64,000 bases of DNA from Brevibacillus reuszeri (GCF_001187725.1 NZ_LGIQ01000016.1:50868-114867), one strand, 5' to 3'; positions 52,364 to 60,962 are shown, counted from the stretch's first letter. Program-made: numbers and translations. The notes: generated by a model from the letters alone, not told the origin.

Positions 52364-53602
52364 ATGTCCCTAGCAAAAACACCCCCTGCGATGAAACCGG
52401 GTATATCCACTAACCAATCCATTTGGCGTAACCGACCGTTTCTCGTCCTCTTTTTCACCTCTACCTTTCTTGCTTGTGGAGCAAAGGTGTATGAATTGGC
52501 ATTGCCGCTCCTCTTGTACGATATGACACAATCTCCAGTCACGATGACGACGATGAAAAGCATTGAGTTTTTGCCGAATTTGCTTTTGGCCATGTTCATT
52601 GGCGTGCTGGTGGATCGCTTCTCCAAAAAACGGTGGTCCCAGTGGATGGTATTTGGTCAAATGGTGCTTTTGTTTTCGCTCTACGGGCTGACAGAAACGG
52701 GTCATGCTCAAGTCATCCATTACTACATTGCGGGCTTTCTGCTCATGGCTTTCAACTATGGCTTCAACAATGCACGCGTCAGCATGATCAAGCAAGTGGT
52801 TCCAACCCCTTTACTCACCTCAGCCAATGCCCGTTTTTCTTTCATGAGCACCTTTATTGAAATTATGGGCCCTGCAATCACCGGATTTATCCTGCTGTTG
52901 TCCAGCCTGCACTCCGGACTGCTCATCACCGGAATTGCCTATTTGCTCGCTTGGATCGCTATTTCTCTTTTGGAACGCACTGATGTTTCTGTGCAGGCAA
53001 CGGGCGGTTTTTGGCAGGAATTCAAAGCTGGCTGGAAAGAGCTGCTTGGCAACCGTCCTCTCTGGCTGATTACACTGCTCGTGATTTTTCTCAATGCCAC
53101 ATCCGGGATGTACGATGCGATGATTATTTTCTTTGCGAAGGATCATTTGAAGCTGGAAAACTCCGAGCTGGGACTCGTGCTATCCGTTGCGGGAGTGGGC
53201 GGGCTGCTCGGCAGCTCTGTGGTAGCAAAGCTGCGCCGACGCTTTCCGATCGGTAAAATCATGGGGATGACGATCCTGCTGCTCGGTCTTTCCTATTTTC
53301 TCATGGTGTTTGCTTCGAGTGCGTGGGTGCTTTGCCTTTCTCTGTTTCTTACAGGACTCATCAGCACGATTGAAAGCATCTGTATCTGGACGTTTCGCCA
53401 GGAGACTACGCCCGCTCATATGATTGGCAGGATTAGCGGAATCACCGGGTCTATTTTCAAGCTCGGGATTGTTTTCTCCATTTATGGGTCTGGGTGGATG
53501 ACAGTCTGGCTTGGTCCTTGGGTCGTGTTTCTGACTGCCGCAGTGGGGAATGTGGTGATTTTTTTCGTGTATCGAAGGCTTTCGTTGTGGAGACTCGGGT
53601 AA
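52364..53602 (+). CDS. MFS transporter, divergent from the SgrR-type gene
   Basis: A 412-residue MFS_3-type exporter with about twelve membrane segments (VYELALPLLLYDMTQSPV in segment one; LVDRFSKKRWS in the A-loop; VGGLLGSSVVAKLRRRF). GAAGGAGG precedes the ATG. As in comparable pairs with SgrR-type regulators, it may export the ligand sensed by the regulator, for example a sugar or an antibiotic. That is inference. Confidence 0.88.
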   Translation: MSLAKTPPAMKPGISTNQSIWRNRPFLVLFFTSTFLACGAKVYELALPLLLYDMTQSPVTMTTMKSIEFLPNLLLAMFIGVLVDRFSKKRWSQWMVFGQMVLLFSLYGLTETGHAQVIHYYIAGFLLMAFNYGFNNARVSMIKQVVPTPLLTSANARFSFMSTFIEIMGPAITGFILLLSSLHSGLLITGIAYLLAWIAISLLERTDVSVQATGGFWQEFKAGWKELLGNRPLWLITLLVIFLNATSGMYDAMIIFFAKDHLKLENSELGLVLSVAGVGGLLGSSVVAKLRRRFPIGKIMGMTILLLGLSYFLMVFASSAWVLCLSLFLTGLISTIESICIWTFRQETTPAHMIGRISGITGSIFKLGIVFSIYGSGWMTVWLGPWVVFLTAAVGNVVIFFVYRRLSLWRLG

Positions 53603-53612
53603 AAAGACAAGC

Positions 53613-53655
53613 AAGCCTCAAGCAGCAATGTTGTTCACGCTGCTCGAGGCTTTTG
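53613..53655. terminator. Bidirectional terminator between MFS and chemoreceptor genes
   Basis: AAGCCTCAAGCAGC pairs with GCTGCTCGAGGCTT with one mismatch, followed by TTGGC/TTTG. It closes the convergent MFS and MCP genes. Confidence 0.7.
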
Positions 53656-53663
53656 GCATTTGT

Positions 53664-55352
53664 TTATGCTTTGAAGCGGCCAATTGATTTTTCCAGATCC
53701 TCCGCCAGCTTGGCAAGTGAAGCCGCAGAGGTGTGAATTTCTTGCATGGACGCAAGCTGTTCTTCTGTTGCTGCCGACACATCCAATGTACGTGAGACTG
53801 CTGACTGCGTCACAGACGATATAACCTGCATGGAGTGGGCTACTTTCTGCGTACTGTCTGTCAGTGTGCGGGATGCTGCCGATACATCCTCTACGTCTTT
53901 GGCCACCCCGGAAACCGCTTCGCGAATGTGAGAGAATACCTCTCCTGCCTGGACGACGCCTCCCATCCCGACAGTCACCTCTTGTGCCCCTTTTTCCATG
54001 GACAAAACGGCTTCGAGCGTTTCCTTTTGAATGACTTCGACCAGTTGCGTGATTTCTTGGGCAGATGAGGAAGCCTGTTCAGCCAGCTTTCTTACTTCAT
54101 CGGCTACAACAGCGAAGCCTCTGCCCTGTTCTCCGGCCCGCGCCGCTTCGATCGCGGCATTGAGTGCGAGCAAATTGGTCTGTCCCGCGATTTGGGTAAT
54201 GACCTCCACGATTTGCACAATCTGTCCGGAGCGTTCCCCTAATCCACTCATCAAATGGGTCAGACGCTTCATTGTGTCCTCGACATGATTGATCTGGACG
54301 ACAGCTTGCTGGATTGTCTGATTGCCCTCACCAGCCAGCCTCGAAGTACGATTCGCTGTGTCCGTAACGGTTTGTGCACGAGTCGATATTTGCCCGATAC
54401 GTTCTGCCATCTCTTCTACTTCCTGATGACTTTCCTCTACATTTTGCGCTTGTCGCTCTGTACCCGCAGCCATTTCTTGTATCGTTTGCGCGATCTGCTC
54501 CGTTGCCTTACTTGTTTGCTCCGAGCCCGCTGTCAATTGCTCCGCAGAGGCTGCCACTTGTTCTGCATGTCCTCTGATTTGCAGGATGAGCTGACGCAAA
54601 TTGTCCAGCATCCGGTTGAATGACTGGGCCAGCATCCCGATCTCGTCCTTGGATGAAACGTTCAGCTCCTGGGTCAAATCTCCGTTGCCGTCTGCAATCG
54701 CCTGTAATTGTTTGTTTACACGCTGCAGCGGCAATACAATGGTACGTACCAAATAAAAGCCAAAGACAATGGCAAGCAAAATGCCCACAACGCTAAAGGA
54801 GATTTGAATCATCGTGGAGACCGCTTGCTGATCGGCTAGATCTGCCTCAGCTGCTTTCTTTTCCGCGCCTACATCTTCTACCAAACGACCGACGACCGCG
54901 TCCATCTCTTTTCTCGACTGACGTTCCTTGCCAAAGTGCTGAGCAATTGCCTGATCATGATTTTGCCTATGGTAAGCATCCACTGCAAGATTGCTTGCTT
55001 CCAAATACGCGGTATACAACTGTTCGGCTTGTCCTAAAAGCTCACGCTGCTGCTCGGACAGCTTTTGATAGCTTTCTAGGTTTTGAAACAGGGCCTGAAG
55101 CTTCTCCGCCTTTTCTTTCATCTCTAGGGTGTATTCTTCCTTGCCCGTAAGCAAATAAGCGCGTGTATCATTACTTCTGCCAGCCAATATGAACTGCATC
55201 TCTCGCAGGCTGATCAAAAGCTCCTCGTCCTCGATCATCTCTGAGTATGAGCTGGTAAGTGATTTTGTTTGCAAATACATATACGTGCCTGAGCTGAACA
55301 TGGCAGCGAGAATTACACTGAAGGCTAAGATAAATTTTGCTCTGATTTTCAA
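53664..55352 (-). CDS. Methyl-accepting chemotaxis protein
   Basis: A 562-residue chemoreceptor. It has a membrane segment at 8-28, an extracytoplasmic helical sensor domain (CHASE3-like, 30-185), a second segment near 185-207, a HAMP domain, and a long cytoplasmic signalling domain with the hairpin tip IVEVITQIAGQTNLLALNAAIEAARAGEQGRGF. It controls CheA at the cell pole. The TTG start has GGGGG upstream. The ligand is unknown. Confidence 0.93.
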   Translation of the reverse strand: MKIRAKFILAFSVILAAMFSSGTYMYLQTKSLTSSYSEMIEDEELLISLREMQFILAGRSNDTRAYLLTGKEEYTLEMKEKAEKLQALFQNLESYQKLSEQQRELLGQAEQLYTAYLEASNLAVDAYHRQNHDQAIAQHFGKERQSRKEMDAVVGRLVEDVGAEKKAAEADLADQQAVSTMIQISFSVVGILLAIVFGFYLVRTIVLPLQRVNKQLQAIADGNGDLTQELNVSSKDEIGMLAQSFNRMLDNLRQLILQIRGHAEQVAASAEQLTAGSEQTSKATEQIAQTIQEMAAGTERQAQNVEESHQEVEEMAERIGQISTRAQTVTDTANRTSRLAGEGNQTIQQAVVQINHVEDTMKRLTHLMSGLGERSGQIVQIVEVITQIAGQTNLLALNAAIEAARAGEQGRGFAVVADEVRKLAEQASSSAQEITQLVEVIQKETLEAVLSMEKGAQEVTVGMGGVVQAGEVFSHIREAVSGVAKDVEDVSAASRTLTDSTQKVAHSMQVISSVTQSAVSRTLDVSAATEEQLASMQEIHTSAASLAKLAEDLEKSIGRFKA

Positions 55353-55461
55353 TTCGCAACCCCCTAGTTGTCGAAAGATATGTATTCATCGCGAATATTG
55401 TCGAAACGATACACTTTCTCTTTCCCTGTCCCCCTTTGATTCAAACCAAATTGCGACGCAG

Positions 55462-55487
55462 AAAAACCTCGCACGATGTACGAGGCT
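55462..55487 (-). terminator. Terminator of the epimerase gene
   Basis: CCTCG (55467-55471) pairs with CGAGG (55481-55485), extended by a G-C; TTTTTC follows on the minus strand. It is 88 bases after the stop of the epimerase. Confidence 0.6.
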
Positions 55488-55574
55488 TACTGTTCATTTG
55501 CATATCCTACGTGAAATCACACAGCCAGTCAATAACGGATGGTTACGGTATTTCTCAAAAGTGAGATCAGATTT

Positions 55575-56606
55575 TTATTCTCCAAACCGTGGTCCAATGC
55601 CTAGCTTTGTTATAAGCTCATCTTCTTCGGTATAATTGATCATCTTTTGAACCCCTTCCGGAGGATGCGCGATTTCCCACTCGATGGTTCTACGTATGGC
55701 TTCGTTGGCAGTGAGCGTTTCCTGATAACCCAGCTCTCGCCTGATTTTTCCTGTATCCAGGCAGATGTGCTGACGGTTATTGATCTGTGGTACGAGATGA
55801 ACAGGCAAGTCTGTAGCAGGGACACTGATTACTTCTCCCTGCCAGTCGATTTGTGCCGCGATTCTCTCGATCCATTGCTTCATCGTCAGGCAATCAGGCT
55901 CCGCCACATGATAAATCTGACCTTTGGCCACATCAAGCGTAGCTGCCAGAAGTATGGCCTCTGCTATATCTTCTACGTAGCCGCGTGCCCAGCTCCATGA
56001 GGCAAAGCCCTCTTCTATGAGAATCATTTTTCTGCCATCACGCATTTGCTGTAAATAAGGGTATAAACGATGCTGGTAATCACCTGGACCGTACACCATC
56101 GGCAGACGTACAATCGTACCTGGCAAATGCTTGTGACCCATCACGACCTCTTCAACCAACACTTTGTCATAATCACTTCGGTCTTCACGTCCGCCACGGA
56201 ATGGGTACCGATTTTGGCAGAGAGGGGATTTTTCTGTGAGCGGTCCTGCTTCTACGGGGCCTGTTTCTATTCCATTTACTCGTCCAAAGGCGCGATATAC
56301 ATCACAGCTGCTTATCGCTACCACTCGTCCGGCCAAATCTTGAAATGTCTCCATTAGTAAGTGAGCATCTGCTTCTGTGTAAGGAAACAAATCAATGACT
56401 ACGTCAGGAGAAAATGAATGGAATGCTTCTCGATACTCCCCCAGCCTGGAGCGATTGCCTTGGATCGTGACCATTCCTTCTGGCAGAGAGGCTTCACCTG
56501 ATGAAAGCCTCCGATTAAAAATCGCTAGCTCATGCCCGTCTTGTGCTAGTCTTTTTACCACATGCGGCCCAATAAATCGTGTCCCGCCCAACAAGAGGAT
56601 TCTCAT
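55575..56606 (-). CDS. NAD-dependent epimerase/dehydratase family protein
   Basis: A 343-residue extended SDR protein. The N-terminal GGTRFIGPHVVKRLA is the NAD-binding Rossmann motif, and IVRLPMVYGPGDYQHRLYPYLQ is the sugar-epimerase-like region. The catalytic YxxxK is not clear (SDYDKVLVE). It lies 19 bases downstream of clpP on the same strand, so the two may be cotranscribed. The substrate is unknown. Confidence 0.88.
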   Translation of the reverse strand: MRILLLGGTRFIGPHVVKRLAQDGHELAIFNRRLSSGEASLPEGMVTIQGNRSRLGEYREAFHSFSPDVVIDLFPYTEADAHLLMETFQDLAGRVVAISSCDVYRAFGRVNGIETGPVEAGPLTEKSPLCQNRYPFRGGREDRSDYDKVLVEEVVMGHKHLPGTIVRLPMVYGPGDYQHRLYPYLQQMRDGRKMILIEEGFASWSWARGYVEDIAEAILLAATLDVAKGQIYHVAEPDCLTMKQWIERIAAQIDWQGEVISVPATDLPVHLVPQINNRQHICLDTGKIRRELGYQETLTANEAIRRTIEWEIAHPPEGVQKMINYTEEDELITKLGIGPRFGE

Positions 56607-56625
56607 CTCTGCCCCTCCCTTTTCT

Positions 56626-57207
56626 CTACAGCTTCTCTATCACTTTATCAATCAGCCCGTATTCAAGCGCTTCTGCTGCCGTCAGGAAGTAATCCCGATC
56701 TGCGTCTTTTTCAATTTGCTCGACAGTCTTGCCCGTACGCTCAGAAATGATTGTATACAGCATGTTGCGGTGTCTAATGATCCGATCGGCTGCAATCTTG
56801 ATGTCACTCGCCTGTCCCTGGCTTCCGCCCCAAGGCTGGTGCAGCATGACCTCTGCATTGGGGAGGGCAAATCTTTTGCCTGGTGCTCCCGCTACCAGCA
56901 GCATCGCTCCCATGGAAGCCGCCATGCCTGTGCAAATCGTAGATACATCTGGCGCAACGAATTTCATCGTATCGATGATCGCCATCCCGGCTGTGACGGA
57001 GCCACCCGGGGAATTGATGTACAGGTGAATGTCCTTTTTCGGGTCCTCTGCGGCTAAAAAGAGCAGCTGAGCTACAACAGCATTTGCCACCTGATCGTCT
57101 ATGGCACTGCCCAGAAAAATGATGCGATCCTTGAGCAATCGAGAGTATATATCATAAGAACGCTCCCCATAGCTCGTTTGTTCGACTACCACCGGAATCA
57201 AATTCAT
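56626..57207 (-). CDS. clpP: ClpP-type ATP-dependent protease proteolytic subunit
   Basis: A 193-residue serine protease subunit. The triad is complete: Ser98 in GMAASMGA, His123 in MLHQPWGG and Asp172 in DRDYFL, which fits ClpP numbering exactly. GSAIDDQVANAVVAQLLFL is the conserved helix that bears the pore-facing residues. The ATG at 57207 has AAGGAGG upstream. No Clp ATPase is adjacent. Because it sits with an epimerase rather than with clpX or whiA, it may be a second ClpP. Confidence 0.93.
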   Translation of the reverse strand: MNLIPVVVEQTSYGERSYDIYSRLLKDRIIFLGSAIDDQVANAVVAQLLFLAAEDPKKDIHLYINSPGGSVTAGMAIIDTMKFVAPDVSTICTGMAASMGAMLLVAGAPGKRFALPNAEVMLHQPWGGSQGQASDIKIAADRIIRHRNMLYTIISERTGKTVEQIEKDADRDYFLTAAEALEYGLIDKVIEKL

Positions 57208-57247
57208 GAAAAACCTCCTTGTTTGTGCCAAGATTTGACTGATTGTA

Positions 57248-57511
57248 TTACGCTGCCATGCTCATGCGACTTGCTTGCGGAGAGGAGACACTGCTGCTCA
57301 CTCGGTTAAAGCCAGAGGAAACCTGCGTAACCACAGCAGGATTGTCGGCAGGGCCAACCGACCAGGTCTGGACGACAGACTCCCTGTCACCGGCTGCTTC
57401 CTGCGTGTTGCGATTCGGGAGAGCAATCACATTCCCGCGCTGCGGCTCTGACTTTCTTTCCCATACGACTACGGATCTTGGCTTGCTAGTTGCTGTTGCC
57501 TCTGCCTTCAT
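57248..57511 (-). CDS. Small hypothetical protein, coupled to the winged-helix regulator
   Basis: An 87-residue hydrophilic protein rich in Ser, Val, Ala and Arg that I do not recognise. Its ATG overlaps the stop of the upstream regulator in an ATGA, which suggests coupled translation. It has no membrane segment, no Cys and no known motif, and is probably largely disordered. It might be a partner of the regulator or simply a young gene. Confidence 0.55.
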   Translation of the reverse strand: MKAEATATSKPRSVVVWERKSEPQRGNVIALPNRNTQEAAGDRESVVQTWSVGPADNPAVVTQVSSGFNRVSSSVSSPQASRMSMAA

Positions 57512-58101
57512 GCCTCTTCTCCTCCTTCTTTTGGATACACAGCGAGAATGACTTGATACGTTTCCTGTCCTTTTGCTTTTGACTGATACTTTTCGACGAG
57601 CTGGTTTACAAGTGAAACGTACTCCTCCACAAAAGCACTTCGCTGTTCGGCACTGGCGAGACGGATGCTCGTGTCGAGCGTGGCACTCGGGATCTCTTGT
57701 TCCTGATCGGAGCGCTCCATCAACAGCAGGGCATCACGCTTGATCCGCTCTGCTGTATTCACCAAGTGGGACAGAGCTCCCTGATCCTTCATCTGCTGCA
57801 CAGTTTCATTCGCCCAGTTCAAGCCTTCTGAAAGCACATACGTCCGCGCAATGGCAAGGTACAGCACCTCGACCAGATTGCGTACCTGACGACTCCCCAC
57901 CCGACGAACCAGCCCCACCTTTTCCAAAGCTTTCAGATGGTAATTCACGCGCTGGGGAATTTCATTGATCCCACGCGCCACCTCGGCAGCTGATGCCGGC
58001 TCAACCAGACGGCTCAATATCTCCGCACGAAGCGGGTTCAAAAGCGCCATCGCTTGCTCCGGCGTCTCGACTACATACGATTCCAGTTGTTCATGTGCCA
58101 C
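57508..58101 (-). CDS. ArsR-like winged-helix regulator
   Basis: A 197-residue transcription regulator. Residues 17-80 are a winged helix (LNPLRAEILSRLVEPASAAEVARGI, then RVNYHLKALEKVGLVRRV). The rest is helical and probably ligand-binding or dimerising. GAGGTG lies 5 bases before the GTG. It is followed by the 87-residue gene with a four-base overlap. Target and signal are unknown. Confidence 0.87.
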   Translation of the reverse strand: MAHEQLESYVVETPEQAMALLNPLRAEILSRLVEPASAAEVARGINEIPQRVNYHLKALEKVGLVRRVGSRQVRNLVEVLYLAIARTYVLSEGLNWANETVQQMKDQGALSHLVNTAERIKRDALLLMERSDQEQEIPSATLDTSIRLASAEQRSAFVEEYVSLVNQLVEKYQSKAKGQETYQVILAVYPKEGGEEA

Positions 58102-58215
58102 AAAAACACCTCATGACATTATTCATTTACGTAAAAACATTTTATTACGTGAGAGTTTGTTTGTCAAATGGTGGATGAGCCTGAAAAATGCATGACTCTC
58201 AAACTGTAGGTGAGA

Positions 58216-58423
58216 AGAGAAAAAGGGAGAGAACGCTCCAGGTTCGTAGGGCCACTTCTACGCGATTCATTCCTGTCCGGCTGCGTTCCAAAAGCGGAAC
58301 CGACTCCAAAAGCAGCTGGGTCAGGGAGCTTCTCAGAGTTGGAGTCTGAGACCGTGCTCCGCTTTTTCCACTCCTCCTCGGTTGGTGTCCCTAAGACCTT
58401 CGCTTATTTCTCCCTTTTTCTCT
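58216..58423. repeat. Nested inverted-repeat element in a 456-base gene-free stretch
   Basis: The outer arms AGAGAAAAAGGGAGA (58216-58230) and TCTCCCTTTTTCTCT (58409-58423) are perfect complements. Inside, AAAAGCGGA (58290-58298) matches TCCGCTTTT (58358-58366), and GACTCCAA (58302-58309) matches TTGGAGTC (58339-58346). The three pairings are nested, so one strand could fold into a long hairpin of about 208 bases. Both ends lie in gene-free sequence. It could be a structured RNA or a MITE-like element. An open frame across it (58210-58500) shows no coding features. Confidence 0.6.
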
Positions 58424-58508
58424 GTCCAGCTTTTGGGATTGTGTCAGGCATTTTTTTGTGGGGGTGGGCGGGAAGCTTAAAGAGCGTCGAAAACGTTTAA
58501 AAACGTTG

Positions 58509-58536
58509 AAAACCCCGTTGATTTAACGGGGTTTTC
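58509..58536. terminator. Terminator of the MBL-fold gene
   Basis: GAAAACCCCGTT pairs with AACGGGGTTTTC around the loop GATTT. A T-rich stretch follows on both strands. It lies just after the minus-strand stop at 58558. Confidence 0.7.
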
Positions 58537-58557
58537 TCGTTTTCCTCTTATACATTT

Positions 58558-59316
58558 TTACTGAAAATCTATTCCCTCGCCATCCTCTGGTACGTGCACT
58601 TGAGCAGAGAGATTTTTCTCCGCTACATACTCACGCAGCTCCTTGCGGCTAAGCAGGCAGTGATTCCACGTCTCCATATGAGCGACGACGATTTGGCTGT
58701 CAGAAGCTGCTTGGGCCACTTTGGCAATGTCTTCTTTGGTCATCGTGATTGGATCTCCTACTAAAAAGCGGGCAGCTCCACCGAACAAGGTAATCACATC
58801 AGGCTGATAAGTCCCGATCGCCTGCTCCACCTCTTCACACCAGATGGTATCTCCGGCCAAATAAAGCGTCGGTTCCCCTTCACCAGTCATAACGAATCCG
58901 GAAACAGGTCCCATCTGCACGCCAATCTCTCCTGTACCGTGCTGTCCGCCTGTTCGCTGAAATCGGATGCCTTGCCAATCCATTTCATCCGCCACAACAA
59001 TGACTTGCTCGAAGCCAAGCTGAATCAATTTTTCTTCATCCGGTGGCTGGCAAAACAGCGGCAAATGCTTCGGCAGCTTGTTTACCGCTTCCGCATCCAA
59101 ATGGTCGGGATGTGTATGCGTCACGACGATGGCATCCACTCCGTTCAGCACCTCTTCCACGGAAAAAGGCAGCTCAACCAGCGGATTTTCCACCGGGTTT
59201 GGTGTATTTGGTGTCGTCGGCAGCGTGTGCGCGGCACTCAGCATCGGGTCAACCAAGAAAGTCTGTCCCCCGAACGTAATCTTCAGTGTTGCATGTCGGA
59301 TCAGTTGAATATGCAT
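58558..59316 (-). CDS. Metallo-beta-lactamase-fold hydrolase (UlaG-like)
   Basis: A 252-residue hydrolase. The metal motif THTHPDHLD lies near residue 60; QLIRHATLKITFGGQTFLVDPML at the N-terminus is typical of the UlaG/YtkL-type MBL group. No signal peptide is seen. I start at the ATG at 59316 because GGAGAGG lies upstream; 40 further codons upstream are open but not supported. It is divergent from the Lrp gene at 59435. The substrate is unknown. Confidence 0.9.
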   Translation of the reverse strand: MHIQLIRHATLKITFGGQTFLVDPMLSAAHTLPTTPNTPNPVENPLVELPFSVEEVLNGVDAIVVTHTHPDHLDAEAVNKLPKHLPLFCQPPDEEKLIQLGFEQVIVVADEMDWQGIRFQRTGGQHGTGEIGVQMGPVSGFVMTGEGEPTLYLAGDTIWCEEVEQAIGTYQPDVITLFGGAARFLVGDPITMTKEDIAKVAQAASDSQIVVAHMETWNHCLLSRKELREYVAEKNLSAQVHVPEDGEGIDFQ

Positions 59317-59434
59317 GTTTTTCCTCTCCTTCGTCAGTATAATGAAGATTGGGTTACCTCTATTGTACGAGGCTCGACGCTGATGCCGCGAAACAATGCG
59401 GGCATCTGTACTTTCATCGTGAAAGGAGATTCGC

Positions 59435-59848
59435 ATGCTCGATCAAACCGATCTTTCTATTCTCGCCCTGCTGCGTGAAAATAGCCGGCTCTTGTGGAAG
59501 GATATAGGCGAACAAGTCCATTTGAGCGGTCAAGCTGTTGGCAACCGGATCAGACGAATGGAGGAACAAGGGATCATCACCGGCTACACGACACTCATCG
59601 ACGACACCAAAGTCGGGCCGCTCCTCACCGCCATGATTACGATGTTCATGATGTCTACAGAGCATCAGCCCTTCATTCGTTTTATCAAAAGTCGCAGCGA
59701 GGTAGCCGATGCCCATCGCGTAAGTGGCGAGGGCTGTTATTTGCTGGTTGTCCGCGTGCCCGACCAAGCGGCGTTGAATGCGTTTTTGGAAGAATTACTC
59801 GCCTTTGGCAACTACCGAGTCAATCTGTCACTTGGAAAACTCAAATAG
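59435..59848 (+). CDS. Lrp/AsnC-family transcriptional regulator
   Basis: A 137-residue regulator. The N-terminal helix-turn-helix (LLWKDIGEQVHLSGQAVGNRIRRM, residues 17-40) is followed by a RAM ligand-binding domain. Such proteins sense amino acids or other small metabolites. GAAAGGAG precedes the ATG. The divergent MBL gene, 118 bases away, may be its target. Confidence 0.92.
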   Translation: MLDQTDLSILALLRENSRLLWKDIGEQVHLSGQAVGNRIRRMEEQGIITGYTTLIDDTKVGPLLTAMITMFMMSTEHQPFIRFIKSRSEVADAHRVSGEGCYLLVVRVPDQAALNAFLEELLAFGNYRVNLSLGKLK

Positions 59849-59939
59849 AATCACCCAGCAATAAGCCATCGCTTATTTTTATGCTCTCCGTATTATTCAC
59901 TATTGCCGGATTATGTGAACAGGAGTAGAATGATGGATA

Positions 59940-59965
59940 CTAAGAACGGGGTACCTTGTTCTTAG
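59940..59965 (+). promoter_or_regulatory. Perfect hairpin in the leader of the small gene at 59989
   Basis: CTAAGAAC (59940-59947) pairs perfectly with GTTCTTAG (59958-59965) around a 10-base loop. It ends 9 bases before the GGGGGG ribosome site. It has no T run, so it may be an operator or a translational control element. Confidence 0.45.
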
Positions 59966-59988
59966 GCAAAGAAAGGGGGGAAATCGCC

Positions 59989-60279
59989 ATGGAAGACTTG
60001 CTACTCATGCTTTCGCTGGAGGATTTCTTCGCCTTGCTCGCCCTGTTTGCGGGATGCTTTACGTCGCTTTACTACTTGAGACGACGTATTCCCACAACCA
60101 ATCTGGCTTTGGATTGGCAACAGAGTGATACTTATCAACCTCCCATCAATCCGTGCATGATTGAAACGTACCCGATGGCGGCAAGGCAACCGATGCGCTC
60201 GCGATTATTCCGGCGCATGCAGCATCTCGACGGCGAGGCCGATACATACGATTACCGATTTTTGGAAGTTTCCGCATAA
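59989..60279 (+). CDS. Small membrane-anchored protein, unknown function
   Basis: A 96-residue protein. Residues 8-27 (LSLEDFFALLALFAGCFTSL) form one hydrophobic segment followed by YYLRRR, so the C-terminus is probably cytosolic. The tail is Arg/Met-rich with no motif I recognise. The ATG at 59989 has a GGGGGG ribosome site 8 bases upstream, which rules out the longer frame. The 44-residue gene at 60308 follows 28 bases on and may be cotranscribed. Confidence 0.65.
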   Translation: MEDLLLMLSLEDFFALLALFAGCFTSLYYLRRRIPTTNLALDWQQSDTYQPPINPCMIETYPMAARQPMRSRLFRRMQHLDGEADTYDYRFLEVSA

Positions 60280-60307
60280 TGGATGAAACCAAAAGGAGGT
60301 AGATCTT

Positions 60308-60442
60308 ATGATCGCCAAATACATCGGAGAAGCATTATTGTTTGTTGTAGGTTTGCCTATTTTCGCTTATCAAACAGCGGAAAGCTTGCATGCTTTGACA
60401 GACGCCTTCGCGGCAATGACCGATTATATGAACTGGAAATAA
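60308..60442 (+). CDS. 44-residue hydrophobic miniprotein
   Basis: A short gene with an excellent ribosome site (GGAGG, 8 bases before ATG). The product begins MIAKYIGEALLFVVGLPIFA, one membrane helix, then SLHALTDAFAAMTDYMNW and a terminal Lys. It lies directly between the 96-residue gene and a terminator, so it is likely real. I do not recognise the family. It could be a toxin-like or regulatory membrane miniprotein. Confidence 0.6.
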   Translation: MIAKYIGEALLFVVGLPIFAYQTAESLHALTDAFAAMTDYMNWK

Positions 60443-60459
60443 CTCCATGAATATTCAAA

Positions 60460-60493
60460 ACCCTGACCCGAAGCTGCGGTCAGGGTTTTCTTT
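60460..60493. terminator. Terminator after the miniprotein genes
   Basis: AAAACCCTGACC pairs with GGTCAGGGTTTT around the loop CGAAGCTGC, followed by CTTTTTATG on the plus strand. The right arm is close to the stop of the convergent cupin gene. Confidence 0.85.
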
Positions 60494-60498
60494 TTATG

Positions 60499-60876
60499 TT
60501 AATCAACCTGTACACGGTCGCCTCTTGTCGTCGGCTGGGAAATGACTAGGAATTCCACATCGCTCGTCCCTTCATTTTTCATCTGATGCGCTACACCTGG
60601 AGGTACTTCTACCCCTTCCTGTTGCCCTACCTCATGCCGTACACCTGCAACCTCCAAAATGGCGACTCCCGACAGTACAAAGAAAAACTGTCGTGATTTT
60701 TCATGATAGTGACGAACCTCTGCTGTATTTCCCGGCATCCGCTCGTGAATGACACTCAGCTCCTGACCTTTTACCAAATGCCAACCGTCGCATCTCTCTC
60801 CCCATATGTAGTGCTCGGCATTTTCCTTGCTAATTTTCTCTGGTTTCTCCGCACCTTGATTATGAGTCAAAATCAT
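60499..60876 (-). CDS. Cupin domain protein
   Basis: A roughly 125-residue single cupin barrel. The first motif is VRHYHEKSRQFFFVLSGVAILE, the second PPGVAHQMKNEGTSDVEFLVIS; the His residues suggest a metal site. Such proteins are often small dioxygenases or sugar isomerases; none is identified. Either the ATG at 60876 (3 bases after GGAGG) or the TTG two codons on (9 bases) could start it. Confidence 0.85.
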   Translation of the reverse strand: MILTHNQGAEKPEKISKENAEHYIWGERCDGWHLVKGQELSVIHERMPGNTAEVRHYHEKSRQFFFVLSGVAILEVAGVRHEVGQQEGVEVPPGVAHQMKNEGTSDVEFLVISQPTTRGDRVQVD

Positions 60877-60962
60877 TCGCCTCCTATTGGCTTACAATCA
60901 TTATTTCATTCTCTAACACTTCTTTTATCATGACATGGCGTGCAGCAGGTTGTCAGTTTGTA

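Noticed and set aside
58210..58500. 96-codon open frame on the plus strand
   Set aside because: It lies across the nested inverted repeats, so its composition is explained by the arms; no ribosome site and no domain.
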